This document shows, piece after piece, positions 36,137-48,479 of a stretch of 64,000 nt of DNA. The notes beneath the pieces are model-generated. The model had not been told where the DNA came from and ran no database searches. It worked only from the letters and a program-made list of their open reading frames with translations. Position 1 is the first letter of the stretch. Each line of letters starts with the position of its first letter. The stretch is from Pontederia crassipes (Eukaryota > Streptophyta > Magnoliopsida > Commelinales > Pontederiaceae). The stretch lies in NCBI GenBank assembly GCA_030549335.1, contig CM060197.1:22332501-22396500 (forward strand), in the 5' to 3' direction. The position numbers were made by a program, and so were the translations under genes.

Positions 36137-39100
36137 TTATAATCCTTTTAAAGATAAAATTTGTCCTCGAATTTACAAATGTGACAGAGGCTTAGATAAA
36201 AGAGTTGGGAACTTTTCTTGCATCTCTGAGTGAAGTTCCCATGTCGCCTCAACGTGGATACATGGAAAACATTATGAACACACCCATAGGAAGGGAGCAA
36301 TGACGATCTATATGCTGCGCCACCAAAAAGCTCAAGCACTTCAAAAGGACCTAATAGGAGAAACTTTCAGCATTATGTTATCGCCAACCTGGAAGATTTG
36401 CTCACGTCTGCCTCTGTTTGCATAACTCTTTTGTCGGGACTGAGCAGCCTTTCTTTCTTTAATCAGTTCCACTTTATCAGTGTGCTCGAGTGTTTGAATG
36501 ATGTGCTCTGACTGCCCACCTTAACTCCTACGCCAATCCAATGAACAAGCTCTCAACATATCCTCGAGTGTCTAAATGGTGTGCTCTGACTGCCCATCTA
36601 TTTGTGGATGGAATGCAGTGCTGAAGTTTAGCCTTGTGCCGAAAGCCCTCTATAAATTTCTCCAAAATTTGGCCGTAAATCTAGGATCACGATCCGAAAT
36701 GATGGACTTTGAAATTCCATGGAGTCAGATGATCTCTTGAGCATATAGATCCAACAAGCTCTGAACTGACTACTTCCACTTGGGGAGGAAGTGGCAGTCT
36801 TCGTCAATCGGTCCACGATTACCCAAATAGCATCGCGACCCTTCTACGTTCGTGGCAGGTTGGACACAAAGTCCATAATAATCTTCTCTCACTTCCATTC
36901 TGATATTCTCAATGACTTCAACGATCCATTAGGCCTTTAGTGCTCTATCTTCACTTGCTGACACACTATGCATTTGGAGACATAATCAACTATCTCCCTT
37001 TTCATATCGTTCCACCAAAAGCTACCTTGTATGTCCTTGTACATCTTTGTACTACTGAGGTAGATGGCAAACTTTGATTTATGACACTTGTCCATGACTT
37101 CTCGCTTGAGAGCTGCATCATTCAGGACCCATAATCGTCTATAGTACTTGAGTCCTCCATCAATGGCAACTTTAAAATTAGTTTGCTCGTGTTGGCATCT
37201 CTTGATTAAGTGGAGGTACTCTGCGTCGGAGTGCTGAGCTACAATGATCCTATCTATCAGATTGGGGTGAAGCTGATGTACTATTCACAATGCCCCATTA
37301 TGCCCAATCCTTGAATTCCACTAGCTGAATTCTTCTAGCAGCTCGTGCTCTCGTAGACTCATGTAGGCCAATGACTCTTCCAACTTGCGGCTCAATGCAT
37401 CTGCTAAAGAGTTCGCTTTACTAGGATGGTAATTAATTACAAACTCGTAATCTTTTAAAAATTTCAGCCACCTGCGCTGCCTCAAGTTCAGATCTCGCTG
37501 GTAGAAAATATGCTTAAGGCTCTTATGATTCATAAAGACCTAAAATGTCTCACCATAGAGATAACGACGCCATAATTTTAGTGCAAAAACCACTACAGCT
37601 AGCTCCAGGTCATGTGTATAGGGTAATTGACTTCATGATTCTTGAGCTGCCTAGAAGCAAAAGCAACCACTTTGCCGTGCTACATAAGTGCACATCCGAG
37701 TCTTGTACCACATGTATCATTGTACACCACATACCCACCACTATCAGATGGAATGGTGAGTATTGATGCCTTCATTAGTCGAGTCTTCAACTCTTGAAAA
37801 CTCTCCTTGCACCTCTAGGACCATACATATTTCACACCCTTCTTCGTCAAATTCATCGATGGTGTGGCTATCTTTGAGAAATCTCTAATGAATCGGTGAT
37901 AATAGCCAGCCAGACTCAGGAAGCTATAGATATCTATGATATTTTTTGGTTGTGACCAATTTAACCAATGCAGTGCTGATGTTTTTTTGCTTCTATTTTA
38001 GTGGGGTCCACTAAGATGCCTTGTTGCGATAAGATGTGCCTAAGGAATATTATTTCTTTTACCCAGAATTCACACTTGGACAGTTTAGCATAGAGCTTAT
38101 GCTTTCTCAATGTCTCCAACACAATCCGAAGATTTGTCGATGCTCCTTTGTGCTCGACGAATAGATCAGGATATCGTCGATAAAGACGATGATGACTTGA
38201 TCAAGATAAGGCCTAAATACCCTCTTTATGAGATCCATAAATATTGTGGGGTATTTGTAGTCCCAAAGTCATGACGATGAACTCATAGTGGCCATACCTA
38301 GACCGAAAAGCTATTTTTGGTACATCATTTTCAGCTACTCTAAACTGATGATAGTCGCTCCACAGATCTATCTTTGAGAATACTGATGCTATGGATAGTT
38401 GATATAAAAGATCATCAATGCATGGGAACGGGTATTTGTTCTTGACGGTAACTTTATTTAGCAATATGTAGTCGATTCACAATCTGAGTGCACCGTCTTT
38501 CTTCTTTAAGATAGGAGCGTTGCACCCCAAGGTGAAACACGCGGTAGGATGAAGCCTTTGTCTAGTAGTTCTTGTATGTACTTTTTGAGATCATGCATCT
38601 CTGTCGATAACATGCTATACAGTGCTTTCAATATGGGAGTTGTCCCTAGCATTAGCTCGATGTTGAAGTCAATTTCTCTCTGAGGTGGTAGTCCGGAGAT
38701 GTCTTCTGGAAAGGCATCCAGAAAATCATGAACATCTAGTTGGTGCAGATCTTTTATAGTGGACTATCTACTGATCACACTGGCTAGGTACCCTCTGCAT
38801 CTTTTTCTAAGCATTTTATGTGCTTACATTGGAGTTATGAGCATCTTTTGTTCTCTCAGAGGACTACCTCTTACTCTGACTCATGGTCCATTCTGTGCGT
38901 TTATAACCCGTGGCTTCTTCTTGTATAGCAATGTGACATCATGGTGGGATATTTAGTCCATACCCAAGATGACATCATAATCCACCTAATCATCAAATTT
39001 GTAGAAAACTCTTTTACCTTCCACGGTGATCGGAGCAATATAAAGAGTGCCCAACGTTGTGGTCACATTCATGCGACACATCATATCAGTGAGCGGAAGG

Positions 39101-41692
39101 TTTAATGTCTTGGCGCAAATAATATGTATGAAAGAGTGTGTGGCACTCGAGTCAAACAAAACAATAACCGGTAGTCCTAAGATTATGAGGATACCTCTTA
39201 TGATGTTAGCATCATTGTAGTCTGCGTCATTCTGGATGTTGTAGACGCAGCTTGGATGAGTGCATTCCTGCCTCTTGGACTTCTCTGATCTCTACCACCC
39301 CTCCGATGATCTAGGTAGTCATGGATGTAGTGGCTGAATCCGTCGCAACGTATGCATGCCTAGTCTTCCTCCTGCACTCCCGAGGATGGTTCAACCCATA
39401 GAAGTCACAAGCACCATCATTTTGAGCATGTGGTTTTCGCGATCGATAACTGTCGCAATGGATGTAAACATTGATTAGCATTCTATGGAATTTTCTCATT
39501 ATTCAATGCAATGTTATGACACAATGTATTATTTTCCACATGTAGAGGGCAATTCTGTGGTGGTGGCTGATTCCTTTGCTGAGGAGGTCACTGTGGTTGT
39601 TTCTGCTATGGCAGAGGAGCATTGCGCGGAGGAGGATAGGGCCTCTAGTGATTATTACAATGATTCACGTTGCTCTGGTTCTTTGGTTGGCGGCAATCAT
39701 CCCACCTATGCTAGTCTGCTCAATGGGATGAGTGGAACGTACTGGTGCTTTGCCTTCGAGTTCTTTAAGTTCCTCTTGTTCTCTCTAATAATCCCTTTTC
39801 ATCTTCGTCGCCAACTCCACTATGTCCTACAGACTGAGTTCTTTGAGTTTCTCTTATTCTCTCTAATAATCCCTTTTCATCTTCGTGGCTAGATAACATG
39901 TTCTTCCTAATGGTGGGCTTTAGAACTTGTACCAACTAGTCAGCCCTCTGGCTCTCACTGATATGCAGAGTATTGTACCTCTCTAGCTGCACAAACCTGA
40001 TGTGGTAGTCCTCAACTGTCATCTGGCCTTGGTTCAATGCTAGAAACTCCCGTTGCTTCTGGATATGTTGGTATTTGGGGAAATAGTGTCCCTCCAATGC
40101 CTAAACTATGTTAGAGAAGCACTTCCTAGCCGCGAAAGTTGGTGGCTCTAATGGTCCTCCGCCAATCTGGTGCATGATCAGTCAGGTAGTTCACAGCATA
40201 TAAGAATTTTCTATCCTTAGTGCATCTCATTTTCATCATGTTGAGGATCCAATGCCCATTCTTGCTGATCTCTCCCTTGCCATCGAATAGTGGAGGTTGG
40301 AGCTTCAAAAATGTTTGGAGAAAGTGTGTGAATGATTGCTGAGAAAGTGTGTTGTAGATCATGTGTCATTTAAATCAATGTGTGATAAAGTCCATGTAAA
40401 TTAATTTAATTAGTATACTATGTTGATTGACCAATTTCAAGTAATGATAATAATTTAAATAATAATTAATGATCAACATAGCAATTTTAATTATCTCAAT
40501 ATAGTTAGTCATAAATATATATAATGATCAAAGTTGTCATCTTTAAAAAGTATTAACGACCATTGATTAATTAGTTGGTAGTAGTGATAACGGCCAAGTA
40601 GTAAGTCACTGAAGATTATTAACGACAAAGATATTGTGACCATTATTGAGTTTAACGACTAACTAAATGGTCGTTATATAACTTTAAAGACCATTTTATT
40701 TATGGTCGTTACTAAGTTTTAACGATCGGATTAATGGTCGCGGACGATTATCGATGACAAAGATTATGATAGTCATTAATGCGTTTAATGATGACCTAGA
40801 TGGTCACTATATGGATTTAACGATTGAACTATTTATGGTCTTTGATGACTTTTAATGATGAGATTACTAGTCGCTGAAGATTATCAATGACAGATATTTC
40901 TAGCCATTAATCTATTTGACGATCAACTGCATAATCCTTATATGGATTTAATGATCGGATTTTTTCCGATCGTTGATGACTTTTAACGACGGGATTACTA
41001 GCCGTTGAAGATTATCAACGACAAAGATATTTCTAGGCACTAATGTATTCGACGACCAACTAAATGATCCTTATATAGATTTAATGATCGAATGTTTTTT
41101 GTCTTTGATACATTTAACGACCAACATCTTTAAGCCATCATTATTGACTTTTAACAGCGACATCTATAATGATCGATGATGACAGGAAATGCTGGTCGTT
41201 AATGATCAATAACGACCGGAATCTGAATATTAACGACTAGATTTCCCTTATCTAATGATGTGTTTTCTTGTAGTGTGACACTACCTATCATGGAAGCTCC
41301 TGGTGAGGTGGTCGTATCGGCAATGCTATCACCAATATGACTATCCTCATGTTGTACCTCTGGGTGTTGGGCTCTCTACCACGACCATGGCCACATCCAC
41401 GGCCTCTACCTCTCTACTCAGCTAGTTGTTGGCCCCTTTGGGCCTTAGTATTATCAATGATATTTCTTCTTGGGCATTGGCACCATGACCCAACAGCTCT
41501 ACATCTAGTCATCATCTATAGATATAGGAATAATCAATGAAAATCGTTGGAAACAATACAATGATTCTTACTTGATTGATTCATATGGCGTAGTGACTTG
41601 TTCGTGATGTATGCACATGGGACTTTAGGTACTTTAATACTCTAAGTACTTTGGGGACATCAAGAGAGTCCCCACGTTTGGCATACCATAAA
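36137..41692 (-). pseudogene. Gag-pol remnant of the second minus-strand gypsy element (CACTA-interrupted)
   Basis: Minus-strand order from the right: Gly/Arg-rich gag start (41280-41480), capsid (40126-40362, KLQPPLFDGKGE), zinc knuckle (about 39330-39430), protease remnant (about 39060-39180), RT (38213-38464, [13 protein letters not shown] and SRYGHYEF, with FIDDIL at about 38175), RNase H (37321-37533, [31 protein letters not shown]), integrase (about 36440-37100) and a C-terminal segment (36148-36339, LPSYGCVHNVFHVSTLRRH). Many stops and frameshifts. A degraded primer-binding site ends beside the LTR at 41693. A CACTA fragment splits gag at about 40365-41275. Confidence 0.85.
40365..41275. 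mobile_element. CACTA element terminus with TTAACGACC subterminal repeats
   Basis: It ends TTTTCTTGTAGTG at 41275, the inverted CACTACAAGAAAA terminus of the En/Spm superfamily. Many TAACGACC/GGTCGTTA words (for example 40668-40676, 40705-40712, 40985, 41113, 41210) form the subterminal array. The left terminus is not visible. It lies within the gag of the minus-strand gypsy element. Confidence 0.72.
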
Positions 41693-42556
41693 TGTAATGC
41701 CCCCAAGACGCCCTTGCCATGTGGCAAGATCCAACTAACAATGCTATACCTTGACTAAAATCTTGATTGCTATCGGTCCTTTGACCAGAGTATAATAAAA
41801 GTGGAAGACTTAATATACATTAATAGAAACAACAATAAAAATAGAAATTCAAATAATAGTCTTTAATATAATTCAAAAGTAGCTATGACATCATTGGACA
41901 TAGAAATAGAGCGAAAACCTAATGACATGGAATCAAAGTATCTAAAACAATGGAAACAACTAATGAAAAATAACATTAAGACACCCCATGTGCATTGGCA
42001 TCTCGAACATCGTCAGCTTCTTGAGCTCATCCTTGATTATCATCATTACTTGTAAGATCAATGCAGGGGAAATAATAACCCGTGAGCTTCACAACCCAAT
42101 AGATGGATAGCAAACTAATGGATAATCATTAACAATACATAAGCATGGTCAAATAGGCATTAGTATCGATGGAATAATAAATGAAAATATAACCAATGGC
42201 AAGATCAATAGGTCAATGCTATGCTTTAGGTAAGATCATTCTGAGTAAAATCAATGTGTCATCAAAAGCTAGTCAATGCTCTGAATCAATGCTATCAATG
42301 CAATGTTATCAATGAGCATTTTGTTTACAATGATGTGACATGTACTTCATGAGGCCAGTGATTATGCACATCACGACAAGTCATCTTCACTATAAGGGAG
42401 GGCGATGGGGAGAATCATGGACGGAGAGAAGGCAATGCCCCAACAATGCAATATAAATAACAATGCCATGAGCTCTCATCAATCTGTAACATTGACACCA
42501 TTTTATCTTTATTAATTAATTAGGTTCTCGTCATCGCCCAGATTGGGACTTTTGAT
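41693..42556 (-). repeat. 5' LTR of the second gypsy element, first part
   Basis: It starts TGTAATGCCCCC and continues to 42556, where the copia composite interrupts it. It resumes at 53659-54195. The match to the 3' LTR is readable across the insertion point. Confidence 0.82.
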
Positions 42557-43825
42557 TGTAGGATCACAAGGAACCAAGAAGGGGGGGGGGGGGAGGGGTG
42601 AATTGGTGTTTAAACCGAAAATATTGATTTCATGAAAATCATCGCGGAAGCTTAAATCGATTCGTTAATGTTAAATCAACACAATAGCAATCGTATCACA
42701 TGCATAATAGAGTAGGGAAGGAGAGGGAGAGGGGAAGACAAACACAAGGTGCACGGTGGTTTGTTGACAAAGTTTAGCCACACCTTGGCCTACGTCCCCA
42801 CTCCAACTTCTCTACCTTGAGACCGTTGGAGATTCCGCTAAACATCCTTCCTTCATTCCAAATGGGGCAAGTAAGAAACCCTTTACAATACACCACTTTT
42901 CTCCGCTTCAAGAGGTAAGGCACATCTGTCCTCCTAGGAAGCTTATCTTTTTTCTAGCATGAGAGGTAAGATAAAATTTCTTCTACACAAGATCTCACAT
43001 CCAAATATCTAAACAAATGTTTCTCTGTTTCACAATATCAAACTCACAAGAAAAGAAGAGTGAAAGAAGAGAAGATTCAACAATATAGCTCAATAACTTC
43101 AAAAAAATGATTTTCCTTTGATACTTGATATTTCCCTTGATACTTAGTTGATTCTGCACCACTTGGACCCCTTTTATAGCTTTCTTCAAGTGTTCATCAT
43201 GTCCAGAAAATATTGCATAATATTCACTTTTAAAAATAGCTGTTACTCTTCATTATAGTCGACGACGGTTGTCCGCATTTATGGACCGATCGATTGGTCA
43301 ATATGACCATTGCCCGATTTCTATGATTTTATCAATTGATTGGTCGATCGGTCCTTCGATCGGTCCCTCAATCATCATGGTCTTGACATTTCTTGAATCA
43401 TCATTGTGTTGATCAGTCGACCGGTTTCACGATCAGACCATCGACCAGACCACTCTCGTCATTTTGTTTGATTGAACCGGGCAATTTGTGCACTGACCTA
43501 TCGACTGGTAAACCTGATCAGTCGACCGATTTCTTCGACTGCCAAATTGACCATCATGCACTATTTTGACCATAACTTTCTGCATAGTTACCCAAATGAG
43601 ATAATTTTTTTATTCTATGGAAAGTTAATAAAATTCTCTACAACTTTGATATTCACCTCTTAATGTAAAGCTCGTGGGAACATAGATTAATATTAATCGA
43701 AATTTAGTGCATGAATACAACTTATTTTTATTTATACTTTTTTGGCATTTTAATGTAGTTCTAAATTTTTTGAGGTTTGTATCATCAAAATATAATTACA
43801 TAAGACATAAAACTTTGCTCCAACA
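42557..43825 (-). repeat. 3' LTR of the copia derivative
   Basis: 1269 bp. A TATA box reads CTATAAAAGGGG on the minus strand (43168-43179). CGGTCGACCG-like words lie upstream of it at 43260-43560. A G run at 42584-42595 sits near the LTR end and may vary in length. Confidence 0.8.
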
Positions 43826-44425
43826 ATCTCCTCCTTTTTTATGAAAGCAAATCGAGAAATATGAAAAGTATATAAGTTGGGAATGAAAAGATATTAAAGT
43901 CAATTTTACTCCCCCTAAAAAAGTAAGCTTTCTTTACAATAATAGTTATGCACATAAGTACTAATTGCAAGGTACTTTTTATATATAGTTATATTCATGA
44001 AGACCACATAATAAATCAGGGGTTATATATTTTTCTCCTATATAAGTTTCCCTTATGTTCTTATCATATTTCTCCCCATTTTGTTTCATCAAAAAGTAAT
44101 TTGCACATGAAGCATATAGGAAACAATATGTAACTCCCCCTTAATCATATCACTTTTTTAACCTTTTCATTCCCCCCTTTTATCATATAAGAGACAACAT
44201 GTAAAATATCATGTAAATCAAAATCTTTTTGAACAATATCCCACATATCAATATCAATAGAACATATGTATGCTTGCATCTTAAATTTTTAATATGCAAA
44301 ATTTGATGCATCAAAAAGCGGAGGACGATTAATTGATTGACCTTCGGAAAAACTAAATACACTTGTTGTCATAGCTCTAAAGACATTTAAATCTTAAAAC
44401 AAGAGCAACATGCTCTGATACCAAT
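43826..44425 (-). other. Internal region of the copia derivative: primer-binding site and clustered polypurine tracts
   Basis: The primer-binding site TTGGTATCAGAGCA lies at 44411-44424 on the minus strand. At the other end and within are several polypurine tracts, read on the minus strand as AAAGGAGGAGAT (43826-43837), TTAGGGGGAGT (about 43910), AAGGGGGAGT (about 44134) and AAAGGGGGGAA (about 44170). Multiple polypurine tracts before the 3' LTR and an initiator-Met site are described features of Sireviruses. Confidence 0.7.
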
Positions 44426-45030
44426 TGTAGGATCATAAGGCACCAAGACGAAAATACTGATTCCACAAAAATCATTGTGGAAGCTTAAAATTGACTCGTT
44501 AATGTTAAATCAATACAATAGCAATAATATCATATGCATAATAAAGTATGAAGGAGAAAGAGAGAGGAAGACCAATACAAGGTGCACAATGATTTGTTGA
44601 CGAGGCTCGGCTACATCTTGACTTACGTCTCTGCGCCGACTTCTTGACCTCGAGACCATTGGAGATTCCACTAAACACCCTTCATTTGTTCCAAATTGGG
44701 CAAGGAAGAAACCCTTTACAACACACCACATTTTCTCCACTTCGAGAGGTAAGGCATACCTCTCATCCTAGGAAGCTTATCTTTTTTCTAGTCCGAGAGG
44801 TACGATAAAACCTCTTCTACATAGGAGCTCACATCCAAACCTCTAAGCAAATGTTTCTCTCTTTTACAATGTCAAACTCAAGAAAATAAGAGAGAAAGAA
44901 GAGAAGATTCAATAATATGGCTCAATAACTTCAAGAAAATGATTTTCGTTTGATGCTCAATGTTTCCCTTGAATACTTAATTGATTTTGCACTCTTTGGA
45001 CCCCTTTTATAGGTTTCTTCAAGTGCTGAT
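44426..45030 (-). repeat. 5' LTR of the copia derivative, first part
   Basis: It matches 42557-43180 from TGTAGGATCA onward, up to AAGTGCTGAT, where a solo LTR of the same family is inserted. The LTR resumes at 53090-53658. Confidence 0.78.
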
Positions 45031-45520
45031 TGTTGGAGCAAAATTTTATGCCCTATATAATTATATTTTGATGATACAAACCCCGAAAGATTAGAGTTAT
45101 ATGCCAAAAAAGTTTAAATAGAAATGAGTTGTCTCATGCATTAAACTTTCAATTTATAGTTGTCTATGTTCCCATAAGATTTACATTAATAATGAATATA
45201 AAAATTGTAGAGAATTATGTTAGCATTTCATAGAATCCAAAATTATCTCCTTTGGATAACCATGTAGAAAGTTATGCTTAAAATAGTACAGGGCGGTCAA
45301 CCAGCCAGTCGAATCACCGATCGCCGATCAGGCATACCGGTTGATTACTCAATGTACAAATACCCCAGTTCAATGACGAGACTACACTGGTCAATAGTCC
45401 GGTCATTGCACTGATTTACCGATCAGCTCAAAGGTCGAATTCTAAAAATGACGAGACTAGGTCGACCGATCAGCCGCTGTCACTGAGGAAATAGTGCGTT
45501 GGTCATATAGATTGGTCAAC

Positions 45521-47174
45521 TGATGCGTTGCATTTGTAACAATAAAATTTGCTAGCAAGTGCACTAGTCGCTCAAGTAATATAGTAAAAAGGAGTAAGAG
45601 TGTCGAACCCACGAGGAATATTATTAATTCAATATCTGGATTTATAAATTAATAAGAGAGGAAAAACATGGATTTTTAGAAAGAGGTTTTATGAAATAAA
45701 ATAAAGAAAATAAGATAAAGATAAGATAGTGGTGTTGAAGTTAGACCTTAGGATGAAAATAGATCAGGATAAATATTTGAACCATAAAAGATAACTTTAA
45801 TCTTTAAAGATGGATTAGAGTCTCCCTAAAGTAATCTAACATGATTAACTTGTGATCTCCACGACTGGCATCCCTCAATTTAATCATATAGAACTATATT
45901 AATTTAATAAGAATTGAAGTCTCCACGACTGGTACCCCCAAAATCATATTAAAATTAAGATGCATTAAATTGGATTCTCTAAACTATTAATCACTCTACA
46001 AACTGGTATATATTAATAGACCACACAAATTAGATTCTCCACACACTAGTTATCAAATTTATGTCAATTATTAATTTCAAATAAAATCAATTATAATTAG
46101 TATAATAAATTTTGAAATTAAACACTCCACAAACTGGTATAGCCTAATTCAGAAATTCAATTAACTAACATAAAAGCATTAAGCACAATTAATAATTGAT
46201 CAGAAAAGATTAAAACAAATAAAGTAGGGTCCAAACATTTCCCTTCAATTAATAATCTCCTAAAATAATAACCCTAAAAACATGGAGTTCATCCTAGAAA
46301 TTCTGGAGAGATAATAACAAAATAACAATAATAATCGAAAGAATTACACCCAAAATAGAAGTAGAGCTCTCGAATTGGGCAGACAGTCGGGCAGCCTCTC
46401 GGACTTGATCAGGGTCGCGATCAACCTCCAGCCGTCGCACCTCTCTCCTCTTGGTCGTAGCCTGCAGAGCTCACGACTCGCCGTGGAAGAAAACCTGAAC
46501 TTCAGAGCACCAATTGAAACGATGGATTCTTCACGTATTTATAGGGTGCGGACGACCTTCAATTTGATCTCGGCCGTAACATCGTACGGTTGACTTTAAA
46601 ATTATAAGATAAACTCGGCCAAAGATAAATCATTTTATCATTACGCCCAAAGATAAATCATTTTTATCTTTACTCCTTCATATATCTTGTTACGCCCAAA
46701 GATAAACTTGGCCAAAAGAATGATTTTATTGCCATTACCCCCTCCAAATGTCGGCCGTAAGGAAGGAACTTATCTTGTTACGCCCAAAAGATAAAATCAA
46801 TTGATTGTTACACCCTTCATCTTCATGCCATTACGCCCTCCAAATTTCGGCCGTAAGGAAAGACTTCTTATCATTACCCCCTCCATATCTCGGCCAAAAT
46901 GATATCTTTTATCCTAATCTCGGCCGTAATGATAAATTCTTCGGAATTTCGGCCGATACAGCACAATCCATTTAAATCTCGATTTTTCCTACAAAATAAT
47001 TATCAAAATTTAGTTAATCCATCCACAATTAAAATATTCAGAGAATTTAATAATTAAAATTGATAAATTCGGAATTACGATTAAAAGTGACAAAAAATGA
47101 TGCATGCCATGATCAAATTACAGAAAATTTAACTAAAATAATAATCTAAAATATGTTATATTTTGCATGCATCA
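45521..47174 (-). repeat. 3' LTR of the LARD
   Basis: 1654 bp, 6-bp terminal inverted repeat TGATGC/GCATCA. A minus-strand TATA box CTATAAATA lies at 46536-46544. CGGCCGTAA motifs (46569, 46752, 46847, 46920) and partial motifs TTACGCCC and CTCGGCCAAA are all upstream of it, in the U3 part. 45850-46140 has several degenerate copies of TCTCCACGACTGGTA. Confidence 0.9.
46536..46544 (-). promoter_or_regulatory. LARD LTR TATA box (3' LTR copy)
   Basis: Minus-strand CTATAAATA, followed by CGTGAAGAATCC; identical in the other LTR. Confidence 0.7.
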
Positions 47175-47192
47175 AACTCCCCCAAGCTTAAA
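47175..47192 (-). other. Polypurine tract of the LARD
   Basis: The minus strand reads AAGCTTGGGGGAGTT immediately before the 3' LTR start. A second copy of the same motif lies at 48271-48288 in the interior. Confidence 0.75.
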
Positions 47193-47520
47193 GTCTTGCT
47201 TGTCCTCAAGCAAAAATTCAAAGCAAGGCTCAAGAAAGTTCCATCGTAGCCTCCACATTGTCAACTGACTAATTTTCTCACACAATTCTTCTACACACCT
47301 ACTACTCAGCATCTTATCATTTTCCATGCACTTAGCTTCATAGAAGTTCTGAATGCTACACAAATTTAAACAATCTCAAATTCAGTCTTGCAGAAAAATA
47401 AATTGTCTGTCAAATAATAGCATTGATATTGAACACATAAGTACTAATTGAGCTTAAAACTTTTTCTTTTCATTTTTCAACTTTATTTTCAATCATTTAA
47501 AAGTTCTAATCTTCAAGCAG

Positions 47521-47795
47521 GATTGCACAAGGAAGTCCATGTAGCGGGCTTTGGACTGATGACTCCCAGACCAGATGACCTTAGGGCATCAGGTGATAAA
47601 GCACCCATCGAGTTTACTTGCCCGAACAACCAAGGTTCTGAATGAAGAGTTCGAACTTAGCCATGATTCAGTACTCCTGTGCTTCTCCATATTCCACAAG
47701 ATGGTCCATGTAGCAGGTTTTCGATCGACGGATCCCAGAGCAGTTGCCCTTAGGTCGCCAGGCATGAACCCCTACGGATCTAATTACCCGAACAC
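47521..47795. repeat. Two-copy diverged repeat near the LARD 3' end
   Basis: 47533-47633 and 47700-47795 share TCCATGTAGC(G/A)GG, then GATGACTCCCAGA or GACGGATCCCAGA, then CCTTAGG and CCCGAACA at the same spacing. Non-coding. Short frames (47448-47802) read across it but show no domain. Confidence 0.6.
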
Positions 47796-48270
47796 ATCTT
47801 GATTCCAGATAACACTTTTGTACCTACACATAACTTTATTCATCATTTTTTTATTATTATTATTTGTTGGGGTTTAACTAACCCTTCTTTTTTATAAGCT
47901 CAAAAAGTACTTGATATGGTCAATAAGAAGGCTACTACTATCAAGACTTAAAAGAAATAAAAAGGCATGAATATGATTTTGTCGTCTAGTCATTCATAAT
48001 TCTACTTAGCATAGGCACATAGTCCATAAGTTTGATACTAAAATAGCAAGTGATAAGAAAGAAAAGTATTCAAATTTCATCAATTAACAATATGTCTTTG
48101 AACTTCTACTAAAAGATAATTAAAACAGTAAGACAAGAGTTTGTAAGATGTAGCAAAAATAAATGCATGCAATGGTATTTTTTAGAAAATTTTCAATTTT
48201 TTTGGATTTTTTTACAACTAGATGCAAACATAAGCAAATAAAAAGAATGAAACATGCAATGCATGAAATG

Positions 48271-48288
48271 CAAACTCCCCCAAGCTTG
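48271..48288 (-). other. Second polypurine tract inside the LARD
   Basis: Minus-strand CAAGCTTGGGGGAGTTTGCA, nearly identical to the terminal tract at 47175, with a following GACAGTGTC parallel to the terminal GACAAGCA. Confidence 0.6.
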
Positions 48289-48479
48289 AACTAGACACTG
48301 TCCTCAGTGTTAGGCCAACAAGGGAAAGAGAAAAGATAATATAGAAAAGCTAAAGAAATGAAAATAAAGAAAAGGAAAAAGATACAACCGGATTTATTCG
48401 TGTAGAGATGCTCGGCCTCAATATATATATCGATGAAGGTGTCTGCAGCAAATGGTGTCGGTGAGAGGAGATCTCGGTT

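Noticed and set aside
46375..46593. 72-codon frame conserved in both LARD LTRs (also 51787-52005)
   Set aside because: The frame begins at TTG, not ATG, lies antisense to the element's transcription, and is similar only because the LTRs are recent copies.
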